64,000 bases of DNA, from contig JAPFBL010000068.1 in assembly GCA_026182355.1 (NCBI GenBank), positions 5,521,001-5,585,000 on the forward strand. The letters are read 5' to 3'. Positions 11,145-22,410 of the stretch are shown here, piece by piece. The notes under the pieces are model-generated. The model did no database searches. It was not told the origin of the DNA and saw only the letters and a program-made list of their open reading frames with translations. Origin of the DNA: Hermatobates lingyangjiaoensis. Lineage: Eukaryota; Arthropoda; Insecta; Hemiptera; Hermatobatidae. The position numbers and the translations under genes were made by a program. How positions within the stretch are numbered: position 1 is the stretch's first letter; every line of letters begins with the position of its first letter.

Positions 11145-12377
11145 GACTCATTTCAAGTTTTCTTTACGTTTCATACATTGGAGAAACCGAATCTACCCTT
11201 AGAAAAATTTCTGTCGGTTTGTCGGTTTGTCCTCAAAATTTTGTCCCAAGTAAACTCAGTCACCATAAGATATATCAAGCTGAAACTTGCAGTAGATTTG
11301 TGTAGGTCTAACTTAAAATATAGGCTCTGAATTGATTGGAAATTCAACGTAGAAGTGAAGTTATGGACGTTTAATGAAAAAACGTTTGTCACAAGTAAAC
11401 TCAACCACCATGAGACATAGCGAGCTGAAACTTTGACACTAGATTTGTGTATGTGTAGCTTAAAATATAGACTCAGAATAGATTGATAATTCAGTGCAAA
11501 AGCGAAGTTATGGAGCTTTAAACTGTATTTTGTTAACTTCACAGACATGATTGTTTTGAAAATATGCAGGTGTAGCAACTAGGTATTGTTAGTTGATTTT
11601 AATTTCATTTGAGCATATGAATATATTGCATATTTGACATCATTTTAAAGGTGTTTCCCAGAGTTGAGACTGCACTATCTATTTAGAATAAATATATTTG
11701 TAAACGAGCAATTCTCAACCCTTAATATGAACAGGCAGGAAAAATGAACAAACAAGTTCTTACGCTATATCAAGCCGAGGAAAGAACTTATAAGTCAGTA
11801 AAGAGAGTGATTTGTGATGAGGAAGCAGTTCATTATCTAACTGAATTTCTTGACTCTAAATTTCTTTCTCCTGGACATCCCGCTCATAATTAAAAACTTA
11901 AAGTTGGAGCACCAATCATGCTGCAATTTAGTAGCTGTAACAAATTTCATGTTACGAAACGTGAGTGACTGGGACATCATGACTGGGAGTGGAATGAGGA
12001 ATCTGTGTGTATACCACCCATACCATTGATTCCGAGCCACTATCTGTTCCCATTGAAACGATTACAAAGTCCCGTCAGAGTCTATTTCGCAATGACGTTA
12101 ACTAAGTCGCAAGGGGAGACTTTATCTCACGCAGGAATTCAAGTTTTTCTCACATGGTCAACTGTAGTTTACATGCTCCAAGAGTCTGAGGTTCCAACGG
12201 TTTGTTTTTCCATGAACCTGTAGGACAGACAGCTAATAATGGTGTATACAGTGGCATTTGCTTAACAATGTACTAGTAATAGTATTTTCTACTATTCTAT
12301 AATTTCTAATGGTATTTTGGAATACCAAGTATAATAGAATTTATGATTCCGTCAAAGACGGCGGGTACGTTTGCTAG
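11145..12377 (+). mobile_element. Helitron relic with helicase C-terminus and intact 3' end
   Basis: Degenerate Pif1-like helicase. At 12020-12140 the frame reads PLIPSHYLFPLKRLQSPVRV then YFAMTLTKSQGETLSHAGIQ, the SF1 helicase motif V/VI region of Helitron RepHel proteins. SHGQL and CS follow in shifted frames. The 3' terminus is diagnostic: hairpin CCGTC-AAA-GACGG (12349-12361), a 12-base spacer, then CTAG (12374-12377) followed by T, as expected for insertion between A and T. Upstream, about 11230-11345 and 11385-11525 are two divergent copies of one unit, also found at 58316-58560. Stops and frameshifts throughout; non-functional. The 5' end is not located. Confidence 0.85.
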
Positions 12378-13557
12378 TGTATTTATAAAACACTTCTAAG
12401 TGAGAGACTGAATTTTCCTAACATGGATATAATGTTATAATAAAAAATCATTTTTCAAAAAAAGTTTTTGAAACAATATTCCTCATAGGACTGTAATTTC
12501 AAGGGAACTTGATCCGGCTTTAATCCCGAAACCGTGACTGTTAAAATTAAGTTCTGTTTATAAAGATATAAACAAAATGTTGCGATATTGCGTACAAATT
12601 TAGTTTTATAGCAATTGTTTACGTAGAGGGAAATGATTATATAGGGTTGGAAGAAGTAATTTACAAGCTTGCTCTCCTAAATATCAGGCGTTTAACTTTT
12701 AATATATGGATGAATAAAAATGGCAACAGAGCAGAAGATTCCTGCACCATAGGGCCTTGATTATAACATTCACTCTAATTATTCACATAATTAATTACAC
12801 CAAGAACTTTATTCACATACCCAGACTCTCTGAGTTATGCGAGTTGTTTCAACAAGTATGTGTAGTTGATTATAATATGCACCTAATGAGTACTTAAGCG
12901 CTCCTCAAGCACTTGATTATAACCATTATCTTATCATATCACCTTCATGTCAGAAAAAATCCCGTATAATAACTATTTATATTTAAATTTTGTTGCTGCT
13001 TAAAGCACAAAAGTGATGAGAAATTTCTGACATTAACTTTTTTTTTAGGACATGTTTTTTTTATCCATCGAATAAACATTTAATCATATTTTGTTTTCTA
13101 TTAATCATAACGTCCTTATTTATGTTTAATAAATGTTGTCTAAAAAAAATATAAAACATATTATTTGGATTCCTGCTAAAGTTATTTCAGACAGAGTTGT
13201 ACCTATAAGAACTAAAATGTTATTTTTCTGAAGCTAATATGTTCTTGTTTTTAGAAAGTTAGTATTATGTCAGTTTTCACTTTTCTATTTTTTAACGACT
13301 TGAAGAGGTAACGTAAAAACAACAGAATCACATTATTACATTTGTAGTAAATTTTATTGTTAAAGATGAGAAAGCTTAGGCAATATTTTCTGTTAGCACC
13401 AGACATGCAGTGGAGTTATGGGAAGCGTAAACCATCTTCCCTCGTATACTTCACCACCCGTCCTCACCCCGTCTTGTCAATCCATCAGAGTATCTGAGTG
13501 ACCCCTTTATTTATAAAACAGGAACAGATCGAATGAGTTCGTAACCAACTTAAAGTT
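12378..13557. other. Notum intron, nothing recognised
   Basis: AT-rich. A less AT-rich patch at 13380-13500 has no visible coding or repeat identity. Confidence 0.5.
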
Positions 13558-13600
13558 CTCTCTCTCTCTCTCTCTTAAGTGTGTTCTTTCTGTAAATTTA

Positions 13601-13640
<40 letters not shown>
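13558..13640. repeat. (TC)n followed by (TA)n microsatellites
   Basis: TCTCTC tract at 13558-13575 and a TA tract at 13602-13639, directly before fold-back element B. Confidence 0.95.
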
Positions 13641-13642
<2 letters not shown>

Positions 13643-13666
13643 TTCTTATCTTGACCATATATATTT

Positions 13667-14036
13667 AACACTATTTTCTTTTTTATCGAGGTTTGGTCTA
13701 GCTTCAAACAATACAACACCTTTAAGCCGACGTTTCATCTATATTGGTAGACATCTTAAAGGGCTACATCAATATAGAATTTAATTACATTAACATAAAA
13801 AATTGCATTATTTAATTAATTTACATAACTACCTCGGTACTTTCTTATTGCGATATGTAGAAATGTGAAGAAATTTTGTTCATGTCACTGCAATCAAATT
13901 CTGTATTGATGTAGACCTAAAGATGTCTACAAATATAGACGAAACGTCGTCTATATTCGTCTATACATCGTCTTCAAACAATAAATGATGTATTGTTTGA
14001 AATTAAACCTAAGCTCGATAAAAAAATAGTGTTCGA
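13667..14036. mobile_element. Fold-back element B
   Basis: Outer arms pair AACACTATTTT...TTTATCGAG (from 13667) with CTCGATAAAAAAATAGTGTT (14017-14036). Further in, CTTCAAACAATAC pairs with GTATTGTTTGAA, and the arms contain opposed copies of a ribozyme-like motif (13757-13720 and 13910-13955). The left side abuts a (TA)n tract at 13602-13639. Moderately diverged. Confidence 0.78.
13910..13955 (+). ncRNA. Candidate hammerhead-like ribozyme in element B
   Basis: Stem I TGTAGAC (13910-13916) pairs with GTCTATA (13949-13955), seven pairs with one G-U. Core CTAAAGA (13917-13923; one change, G5 to A), T, stem II GTCTA/TAGAC (13925-13929 and 13936-13940), GAAA (13941-13944), loop CG, TC (13947-13948). 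All other core positions are as in a type I hammerhead with minimal helix III. Confidence 0.6.
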
Positions 14037-14081
14037 TTCAGTTGGCTGAGTTGGCTTTTGCCTCTCGCCACTCAACTTCCT

Positions 14082-14119
14082 TTCCTGAGGACGACCGTTA
14101 AAAGGGTCGAAATATTGAA
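14082..14119 (+). ncRNA. Candidate hammerhead-like motif, core intact
   Basis: CTGAGGA (14085-14091), one base, stem II GACC/GGTC (14093-14096 and 14105-14108), GAAA (14109-14112), loop TA, TT (14115-14116). Stem I is short: TTC (14082-14084) with GAA (14117-14119). No inverted partner was seen; a (TA)n tract follows at 14168. Confidence 0.45.
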
Positions 14120-14167
14120 TGTGAGTCCTAGTTTCTGTTTTTCATTCGTGTTTCTCAAAGTTTTCAA

Positions 14168-14168
14168 A

Positions 14169-14210
<42 letters not shown>

Positions 14211-14236
14211 ATATATATATACAGATATATATATAT
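14168..14236. repeat. (TA)n microsatellite, interrupted
   Basis: TA repeats at 14168-14208 continuing as imperfect ATATAC/AGATAT repeats to 14236, between the motif at 14082 and the mariner relic. Confidence 0.95.
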
Positions 14237-14263
14237 TTCATTATAATTAAAATATTAAAGTTT

Positions 14264-15000
14264 AAATATGAGGGATGTTTCCAAAGTTCAGGGAATTCAG
14301 CTATACCTTCTGTTATTTTGTTAATATTGGCCAATATACAATGTATTTTTTTAATATATTTAACTGAATACATTTATCCGTCCTCAAAGAACTTTTCCAG
14401 TGACTCCTCAAACCATCTATTTATGGCAGTTTTACGACAGTTAAACTTTCAAATCGACCACTCAGTAAGGGTACAGATGATAATTACTGGATGCAAAATC
14501 AGGAAAATAGGAAGGAGGGTTGGGAAGTAACTCCCATGGTAAATTGTTCAAAACATACTTTGATTTTCTTGCGGTGTGTAGTCTTGAATTGTCCTGTTGC
14601 AATAACGAACGCTTAAGCAATTTCCAGGTCGATTTTTGACAAGTGCCTGTCGCTGTGGTCCGGATAATAAATTGGAATAATATTCTGCGTCAATTGTAGT
14701 GCATTTCACCAGGTAAAAAATAATCCCTTCGGAATCCTAGAATGCACTAAGCATTACCTTTCCAACACAGGACTGCACGTGCCTAAAGTGGAGCCCTGCT
14801 TCAGGCTTGTTCCATTCTTTGGGTTGACCTTTTGTCTCAGGATTGAAATAAGGAATCCACGTTTTATCGGTGGCGATTATTCGTTGCTGAAATTCATCAC
14901 CGTAACGGGCTAACAGCTCTTGAGTTAACAACGAGGATCAAACCTATTGTATTTCTGTTCTGGTTACTGCGGCTTTAGCACCCAGCGCGCCGAATACTTT
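14264..15000 (-). mobile_element. mariner transposase pseudogene
   Basis: Minus-strand relic. ELLARYGDEFQQRIIATDKTW has the first catalytic Asp in TDKTW (canonical GDETW), followed by NPETKGQPKEW and CVGKVMLSAF. A shifted frame gives LQQDNSRLHT (second Asp, codon 14593-14591), and further on PSYFPDFASSNYHLYPY (third Asp, 14500-14498). The spacing of 93 nt between the last two is short, implying a deletion. At 14263-14285 TATGAGGGATGTTTCCAAAG resembles a mariner terminal repeat next to TA. The N-terminal part is missing or unrecognisable. It lies in the notum intron in the gene's orientation. Confidence 0.8.
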
Positions 15001-15279
15001 TGAAAGCTTCAGAAGAAGTACTTATTTGAGGTAGATCTGCTCCTTAGCTTAACTTGAACGTTGATTGTTCTTTATTATTATTTAGTCTTTGTTAACAACT
15101 TAGGTTATTTATTTACATTTTATTTATAGTTCTTTCTTTACTAATTTTGAATACTTGTCTTTATTTATTAATTCTTGTTATTATTTAAACTTGCTTAAAT
15201 AAACTTGTTATTATTTAATCTTATTAAACTCTTAGCATCAACCTGTATATATTTAATGCGTTACTTCCACTGAGGTTAG

Positions 15280-15575
15280 AGTATTAGAATTAATTTAACA
15301 ATATCCGTCTCTCCTCATATATGGAGAGCTGAACAGGTTTTGGGTCCTTCTGCTTCCCATCTTCAAGAGCAACTGATTGTGAATCTGATTTTTCTGATAA
15401 CCTGCCTAAACATGCTATCTAGATTATGTGTAGGTAGGTTATCAGATGAATTTAATCAACGTTGATTAAAACAATCAGTTGATCTTGAAGATGGGAACCA
15501 CAAGGACCCAAAACAGGTCCAGCTCTCTTGACATTATATGAGGTATGCCGGATATTGTTACTATTAATTCTAATA
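15280..15575. mobile_element. Fold-back element C (family 1, as element A)
   Basis: Arms 15280-15382 and 15472-15575 are inverted copies (for example CTGATTGT versus ACAATCAG, GGTTTTGGGTCC versus GGACCCAAAACAGG, ACAATATCCG versus CGGATATTGT). Inner TCTGATAACCTGCCTA pairs with TAGGTAGGTTATCAGA. Each arm has a TTGAAGATGGGAA...GGACCCAAAAC ribozyme-like core. Less than 110 bp from notum exon 4. Confidence 0.85.
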
Positions 15576-15682
15576 TCAATCTTTAAATTTTCATGTAATT
15601 TTAATAAATTATGGAGGCATTGTTAGGAACCAATGGTAACTAAGTGTGAACTATTAAACAGAAAACAAAGAGAGCCGCTTAC

Positions 15683-15778
15683 CATTTCTGTACTCAGGCC
15701 ACTGCTTTGAGGACATCAAGTGTTTCATCTTGATCCACCGGCTGTGACAGCTCCTCTCGTCGTAGCAGTACCATCCCC
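15683..15778 (-). CDS. notum: notum exon 4 of those in the window (oxyanion-hole region)
   Basis: Minus-strand exon of 96 bp with acceptor TTTTGTTTTAG (15789-15779) and donor GTAAGC (15682-15677). It begins with GG, completing a Gly codon from exon 3, and encodes GWYCYDERSCHSRW followed by IKMKHLMSSKQWPEYRN, ending with one base G. GGWYC carries the Trp of the oxyanion hole in Notum, and SCxSRW--M-HLMSS--WPE is the conserved stretch that follows, in the arthropod-like form. Reading past the exon in either direction gives only intron-like sequence. The upstream intron is 3255 bp. Confidence 0.95.
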
Positions 15779-17689
15779 CTAAAACAAAATGAGTTATCAT
15801 ACGTATGCCCGACCATAATGAGATAATCAAACCGTATAAAACACAGGTGTGTTGGTACTTCCTATCAAACCAATAAAAACTCACATTCAGGTTGTTTCAA
15901 GTTTTATGGTTTATCATGTACTTTCAATATGTATGTATAGAATTGTGTAAAAATAAGTTATAAAAGTCTTTTTTTCAATATTGTTATTGATTTTGGGCCC
16001 TTACTTTTTTCCTTTTGTTTAGCTACTTTTAGATTAAAGCCTTCAATCATTAAAACATATTTTTATATCCTTTAACTGTTTTTAATTCTCTTGCAGTTTT
16101 TTTACGTAAATTATAATAAACAAATATTTATTTTTATAGAAAAAGAAAAACATCGGAATAATAGTGCTGTGTGTAAATTTTACCTTTTTTTTTTAATAGT
16201 ATAATTAAAGAGTCCAAGGAAAACTATATAAATATACCTTATAAATTGATTGTGTACTTTTATTCTTTTTATGAAGTTATTTCAGGATTTTAATCTCTGA
16301 TTTTATTTCTGGGTTAAAGAAATATATGTATTCCTCCACAGTTCATGGAGTAATTGTAACATATTTCGTCATAACGACAATCATCCGGATAGTTTTATAG
16401 TTGAAAAGCAATTTACTTTAATTGGAAACCAATCAGCAATAACATTTAGTACGTTTGAGTAGTTAAGTGCCCTAATTTTCTATGCACAGATGTAATTTAT
16501 CACTAATGGGAAAGGCACTAATAAAGATAAATTATAATTTAGCCAAGACCATCTTCTTCTATCTTTAGGATTCACAGCAGCCCCTATTTTGACAATTAGT
16601 AATATAGAAAAATTTAACACCATGAATAAACGAGCCGTTTTCTTGGATAGAACACCAATATCAACATAGTTATTTAATAAGGAAACTAAAATTAATGCAA
16701 CTTCTCTTGCATTTCAGGTATTAAGTGAACGTCACATACTTGAGTAGTTAAAGAAAGGCATGAACAGAGAAGATACATTAGAAATATTAAAAAAGAACAA
16801 ACCAATAATTATTAAAGTGTCACAGCCAATTTGAATAGCATATATTCAGGTGCATTAAGTTTCTCAAGGTGATTTCTCAAGAGGTTTACATAAAAGTATA
16901 GCTACAAATCATTTATTAATTTAAATTAGTGTAAAATTTTTGTGATTCTAGTAAAAAATAATCTTTGGGTGTTCAGTAAAATTCGTGTCTTGGTCGTTTA
17001 TGTTTTGCCAATATGAAAACTTGTCATCAATAAACTTATGAATCGCTTATGTAAACACTGTTGTTTTACATTGATATTCAATCCTCTTTTAATAAAAGAT
17101 CAACAGTATTTTATTTTCAAATATTCTAACTTTGGTACATTTGGCTACATTCTTACAATTTACTTATGACTATTTCTTCAACCGCGATGTAATTATCAAT
17201 ATGATTTTGATATACCTGTTGGTTAAATTTTTAATTATTTTTTTACTTAAATTATTTATATCTGTGAAAAAAACTTTTAATACAATCTGAGAGTTTAATT
17301 TCAATGTAGAAGACTGATAGAATCCAGATTTATGTTAGTTCTGAATGAAATCGAGTGAAGCACAGTAAGGGTTTCAGAAATGTGACTAATATCTTTAATC
17401 TAAAACAAGTAGTCTCCTTCAGAGTCTCAACTCAAACTGACAAAGATCAGTTCTTTTGTTTGAAAAATCCTAATCACATTTCTGACTTTTTTACTGATTA
17501 GAAAATAAGGCCATAATCACCTTTCATAATCAAATTTTGCACAAACATTTAAAAATGTATGCACACAGACTTAGACAAGAATTGTTTTAAAAGACTTCAT
17601 TTGCAGTGTGCTATTTACACTGTCAGTTCAAAATGTTTAAAACATTTGATCAGTATGTCGATTGTAAAATATGTTCAGTGGTTAGTTTT
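15779..17689. other. Notum intron between exons 3 and 4, upper part
   Basis: AT-rich, with no exon-like sequence or recognisable repeat up to the mariner relic at 17690. Confidence 0.55.
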
Positions 17690-18450
17690 TTTAAACAAGG
17701 AGTATTTCAGCATCGGTAAGTTATTAACTGATAAGTAAAGTGCACGACTATAATATGCTGAGTAACAGCGAAGTTTGTACGAGTATTTGGGTGAGAGCTT
17801 TCTAGGACGGAAGAGAAAATGTTCATGATGAACCGCAATCAGGACAACCATCAGTGATCACAGGAGTTTGGTCAATACCCTTGAAGAAAAGATTTCTGAA
17901 GACTAGCGATTTACAATTTCAACTTTATCATTACAATTTTCGAATTTGGCTAGAACAGTTTTGTGAAAAATCGTCTCTAAAAATGATAAATTCCCTAAAT
18001 AGGTCTCATAAACATCAGTTAGTCAAATTGATTGACACAACACCAGTCAAAATCAAGATCAACCAAATTATCTCAACATGCAAGATTGCGACCATCTGTC
18101 TGTCAAGATTTCATGGGATTATGACCGACCATCTGTCAAAATCCCATTCTATCTTTCAAACCTAAAATCTAATCAGACCTTTTGGATTGATCGGTGACCC
18201 AAAGGATAGACTTAGCGCCAAGTGATTTTCACTTCTTAAGTACCTATAGAAGTTTCTTGATAGCAAGCACAAAAGATGACAAGGTGAAACAAATAGTTGA
18301 AGACTAGTTACTCTTACAGGTGTTAGACTTATATGACTATTACGTATGAAGAGCTGTAGAACGTTATCAAAAATGTTTAAACAAAAATGGGGACTAGGCG
18401 GAACAGCAGAGAAACGTGAAGAATGAAATAAAAAAAGTTTCTTTTTGAGA
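17690..18450 (+). mobile_element. Internally deleted Tc1-mariner transposase pseudogene
   Basis: The N-terminal remnant at about 17770-17900 reads ...WVRAF-GREN-VHDEPQSGQPSVIT, the typical linker after the DNA-binding domain. The C-terminal remnant at 18206-18400 reads IDLAPSDFHFLSTYRSFLIA, then KDDKVKQIVED and VERYQKCLNKNGD, matching the PDLAPSDFH...RYQKCL end of the family. The middle, with the first two catalytic Asp, is missing. Stops and frameshifts are present. Terminal repeats not found. Confidence 0.78.
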
Positions 18451-19033
18451 AATATCTGTGGTAACTTATTTTTTAACACGATTCAGACTTTACTGTATAT
18501 ATATAATCATCATCGAAACGACTTAAACAACTTTGAACTGGGACTAAAATCTTCAGACTTGGTGTATTTCTTGACATATCACAAAATTATTAGTTTTTCT
18601 TTCTCATGTTTGTTGTGAAATCTGTATATAAATAAATATATATATGTAAGCTTTAAGTAAAAATACATCAACATAAAAACTTTAGCACAAACGAAAAAGG
18701 AATTTGAAATTCATTAAAGCACCTCTACAAGAGAGATTTTCAAACTTTTTAAAATTTCAACTAGTCTCAATGCTATGGTTTCTTTAGATTTTCAAAAATG
18801 GTTCGTATAAAACAACGATGGTGATAATACAAAATATGTTCATAAACTTATTAACTTCTGTTCTTATCAAAGAATTAATAATGTTTTCGATTTAACTCGA
18901 AGTGCCATGCGTCAAAACAAAAAAAAATCAATTAATTGTGATTCAATAGTTTGTTATAGAAACAAAACGAATGATATGCAAGTAGTGACGTGCTGAATTT
19001 ATAACAGCACTGGGTAAAAGCATGAAATAATAC

Positions 19034-19086
19034 CTTCTAGAAAAAGTATCCAACGTCTGCTTCCATTAGACTTTCGGATGTAATAT
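19034..19086 (-). CDS. notum: notum exon 3 (short 53-bp exon)
   Basis: A short minus-strand exon that a plain open-frame search would miss. Acceptor TATTTCAG (19094-19087), donor GTATTA (19033 downward). The first base A completes a Gly codon begun as GG in exon 2; then come YYIRKSNGSRRWILFLE and a final G completed by exon 4. YYL(R/K)-S-GSRRW-LFLEGGW is the expected Notum sequence between CNDGSPAG and GGWYC. It was found because the phases of exons 2 (2 bases out) and 4 (1 base in) cannot join directly. Its length, 1+51+1, resolves both. Confidence 0.95.
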
Positions 19087-19699
19087 CTGAAATAACATAC
19101 AGTAAAGTTAATTTGATTTGGCTTGAAATGCATAACAATAATGGAATAATATCTCAATATTCACTATCAATCTTTGGAATCAATGAATGAATCATAATAA
19201 ATATAGTTGTAACATTATCTACTTCTCTAATATTCAAGTACCATAGTGCATTATTAACTGGTAGTTAAAGAATAATTGAGTGTCCGTTAATCAAGAAATG
19301 AGTCTTGGTGGTGAACTACGCGGCTGAAAACAGAACTGACCTGATTGACCATAAAAATAAGTTGTAATTTTATATTTATCAACGAAATGAAATAATGTTT
19401 CCTATCAATTCTGTATTATAATTGTTTACATTACCTCTTAATAAATTTCTTAAACTTTGTTATTTGATAACTGATAGATGCCTTATAGAAGTGAAACTAC
19501 TTATTATTTCAAATGTAGTTTATTTTATAAAAGATTCATCCAGTTCTTGTTTATGAAATTAAATTATGAATGTTAAATACGCAATTTTATTAATTTATAT
19601 GCATATTTAAGAAAAAGAAACAGTTATGTTGTTTAATATGACAAATAAGATACAATGGATTATGGACGTACATGTATAATTGTGTATCAATTTTAATTA

Positions 19700-19832
19700 A
19701 GAGGGTCAATTACATTCATGTGCGTGGCTTTCTATAAAGACCAAGCTTCATCAATGTTGCATGTCAGTGAAATACAACTGAATGGTTTGCAAGAGCTTTG
19801 ATATGAATGAATAAGGAGTGGACTTGACCTAC
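19700..19832. promoter_or_regulatory. GC-shifted flank just downstream of exon 2
   Basis: Short non-repetitive stretch next to exon 2 with a TCAATTACATT word and a TCF-like CTTTGATATG. It could be a splicing or transcriptional control element in the short 746-bp intron between exons 2 and 3. Weak evidence. Confidence 0.18.
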
Positions 19833-19927
19833 CCCGCAGGCGAGCCGTCATTGCAGGTCGCGTTTCCGGACAGCATGTGCTTGCGCAGTCCCCTGTCTGA
19901 GTCGGAGCCACTGCACTTGTCGAGCAA
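19833..19927 (-). CDS. notum: notum exon 2 (conserved TCNDGSPAG block)
   Basis: Minus-strand exon of 95 bp with acceptor TTGTTTTGTTGCAG (19941-19928) and donor GTAGGT (19832-19827). Read in phase 0 it gives LLDKCSGSDSDRGLRKHMLS followed by GNATCNDGSPA and GG. TCNDGSPAG is diagnostic for Notum; the preceding NAT is a glycosylation sequon at the place where the family has one. The exon is strikingly GC-rich against its surroundings. Its first ten bases and its acceptor are part of the adjacent 75-bp tandem array, so the acceptor exists in fourteen near-identical copies. The frame of the array ORFs differs from the exon frame, so the array is intronic. Confidence 0.94.
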
Positions 19928-20952
19928 CTGCAACAAAACAAGACTCGGTCATAGCATAAGCTGTGTAAAGACTCGACATGTAGCCCAACCCATATCGAGC
20001 AACTGCAACAAAATAAGACTCGGTCATAGCATAGGCTGTGTAAAGACTCGTCATGTAGCCCAACCCATGTCGAGCAACTGCAACAAAAAAGACTCGGTCA
20101 TAGCATAGGCTGTGTAAAGATTCGACATGTAGCCCAACCCATGTCGAGCAACTGCAACAAAACAAGACTCGGTCATAGCATAGGCTGTGTAAAGACTCGT
20201 CATGTAGCCCAACCCATATCGAGCAACTGCAACAAAACAAGACTCGGTCATAGCATAGGCTGTGTAAAGACTCGTCATGTAGCCCAACCCATGTCGAGCA
20301 ACTGCAACAAAACAAGACTCGGTCATAGCATAAGCTGTGTAAAGACTCGACATGTAGCCCAACCCATATCGAGCAACTGCAACAAAACAAGACTCGGTCA
20401 TAGCATAGGCTGTGTAAAGACTCGTCATGTAGCCCAACCCATGTCGAGCAACTGCAACAAAAAAGACTCGGTCATAGCATAGGCTGTGTAAAGACTCGTC
20501 ATGTATCCCAACCCATGTCGAGCAACTGCAACAAAACAAGACTCGGTCATAGCATAGGCTGTGTAAAGACTCGTCATGTAGCCCAACCCATGTCTAGCAA
20601 CTGCAACAAAACAAGACTCGGTCATAGCATAGGCTGTGTAAAGACTCGTCATGTATCCCAACCCATGTCGAGCAACTGCAACAAAACAAGACTCGGTCAT
20701 AGCATAGGCTGTGTAAAGACTCGTCATGTAGCCCAACCCATGTCTAGCAACTGCAACAAAACAAGACTCGGTCATAGCATAGGCTGTGTAAAGACTCGTC
20801 ATGTAGCCCAACCCATGTCGAGCAACTGCAACAAAACAAGACTCGGTCATAGCATAGGCTGTGTAAAGACTCGTCATGTAGCCCAACCCATGTCGAGCAA
20901 CTGCAACAAAACAAGACTCGGTCATAGCATAGGCTGTGTAAAGACTCGTCAT
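19919..20952. repeat. 75-bp tandem array carrying copies of the notum exon 2 splice acceptor
   Basis: About 13.8 units of 75 bp (two units of 74 bp with one base lost in an A-run). The marker word (G/T)AGCAACTGCAAC starts at 19922, 19997, 20072, 20146, 20221, 20296, 20371, 20446, 20520, 20595, 20670, 20745, 20820 and 20895. Read on the transcribed minus strand, every unit ends TTGTTTTGTTGCAG and is followed by TTGCTCGACA, the acceptor and first ten exon bases of notum exon 2. The genuine exon edge is the last (19927). Units differ at a few positions (TAGCC/TATCC, CGAGC/CTAGC, CATATC/CATGTC). Because 75 is divisible by three, long frames stay open on both strands; they are not genes. Confidence 0.97.
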
Positions 20953-22053
20953 TAATTGAAAGTTGAAATGTCTCTTACTTCATATAATTTTTGAGTTTCC
21001 CCCTGATGATGGTCTCTCTTTCAAAACACTCATCGTTGTATTTTCTGTGTTCTGTACATTGCTGTTTTGTACAACAAAGTTCTTTCACAAAGCAAAAAAG
21101 GTCATTAGTTTTCATGAGTCGTGGGACGGCCAATTTTAAGCAAGCCGTGGAAATTGGAATATTTGCAAAGAAATCTAGTGTAAGGCGCTATACTATTTTC
21201 ATTTATTTAATTATAGACAGTCGAGGATTTGTTACGGCAGTAGTTGAATTATACTAGTGCTGTTAATGTTTGGTACTTATTATTAGCCAAACAAACATGT
21301 CCACTCATTTCTCTCCATCTCGGTCTAATATAGAGGGATCGAATTCAAATTAACAGCACTACGGATGTTTAATATCCCTGTCTATGCAAACAAGAGTCTT
21401 AACTCTGAATGACAATTTCTGAGCTGTTCATAGTCTGTCATATTAAACCTCAATTAAAAGTAAGAACCAAAGAGATATTAACAGAAATTGTGTGGACAGA
21501 TTTTCAGCAAATTAAATAATATTTTTTTTTACAATGTGCCCAGAAAAGCACAGTTGTGGTATAAAACTAGGTATTCCGTCCTACAGAAAGCACAAACATG
21601 AAGTTCATATAGGTCATTTCGGTTTTGGGAGGCAGTGTGCGCTACAAGGATCTTATACTGTATTTTTATTATTAACATCATAGTGCAATGACGAAATATT
21701 CACGCGTTTTTTTATGATAAATAGGTAATAAATTATATTTATAAATATATAGTGGATTATTCACTGTTTATTAAAAGAAATATCATTTTAAAATACTGAA
21801 TGGCCAGAAATGTAATTTTCTAATTCAATGTATTCTTACTTCTGCCTGTAAAAAAAAATTATAATAAAAATAACAATAAGTTGATTTGAACCTGAGAACT
21901 GACTCAATGCCCATCTAAGTTAATAGTATATATGTATATAAGTAACCAAGCACAAGGAGAACACCGATGACGACTCAGTTTAGTCATTGGATACCATCGT
22001 CATGAGAACCATGTTCATGATTTGAGAGGCAAATGAAAAAAAATATATAAAAT
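20953..22053. other. Notum intron 1, near the tandem array
   Basis: AT-rich. A short plus-strand frame (20991-21257) shows no domain. AGAAATTGTGTGGACAGATT near 21485 recurs as GAAATCGTGTGGACAGATTT near 31752, a dispersed-repeat word. Confidence 0.5.
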
Positions 22054-22360
22054 AAGATTTCACAATAATCACGTAAAATAACAATCAATGTTAAACCACA
22101 TTAAGAAACGAAAAAAAGAGACTAAGATCTATAAACCGTAACAAGCGGTCTTCGTCAGAGTCCAAGGCCATGTAACTGACGAAGATCGCTTACTAAGGGT
22201 GAAAAATCTTAGTGTTTTTCTCATTTCTTATTGTGGCTTGGACATTGATTGTTATTTCACGTGTTGTTCACACAGTTGGGTTTGGACTCTGACAAAGACC
22301 ATTTGTTACGGTTGTAAGATCTTAGTCTTTTTTTTTTCATTTGTGGTTTAAACATTGATA
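22054..22360. mobile_element. Fold-back element D (family 4) plus an extra arm
   Basis: Arms 22054-22165 and 22175-22272 are inverted (TTTCACAATAATCACG versus CACGTGTTGTTCAC; AACAATCAATG versus CATTGATTGTT). Both carry CTGACGAAGA(C/T)C cores. A third, direct copy of the right arm follows at 22283-22350 (CTGACAAAGACC) and runs into (TA)n. The copy at 22176-22211 keeps CTGACGA and GAAA. Confidence 0.8.
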
Positions 22361-22410
22361 TATATATATATATATATATTGTAAACAGGAAAACGATCCA
22401 AAAGGACAAC

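Noticed and set aside
11171..11578. 135-codon minus-strand gene
   Set aside because: It is the antisense of the duplicated Helitron-associated unit, also present at 58.3 kb.
14058..14373. Open frames rich in Ile-Tyr
   Set aside because: Translations of the (TA)n microsatellite.
19919..20952. CRISPR-like array
   Set aside because: Units are contiguous 75-bp tandem repeats without unique spacers, in a eukaryotic intron.
19848..20955. Long repetitive open frames on both strands of the array, as a repeat protein gene
   Set aside because: They exist because the unit length is a multiple of three. They are out of frame with notum exon 2, and the 74-bp units break them.
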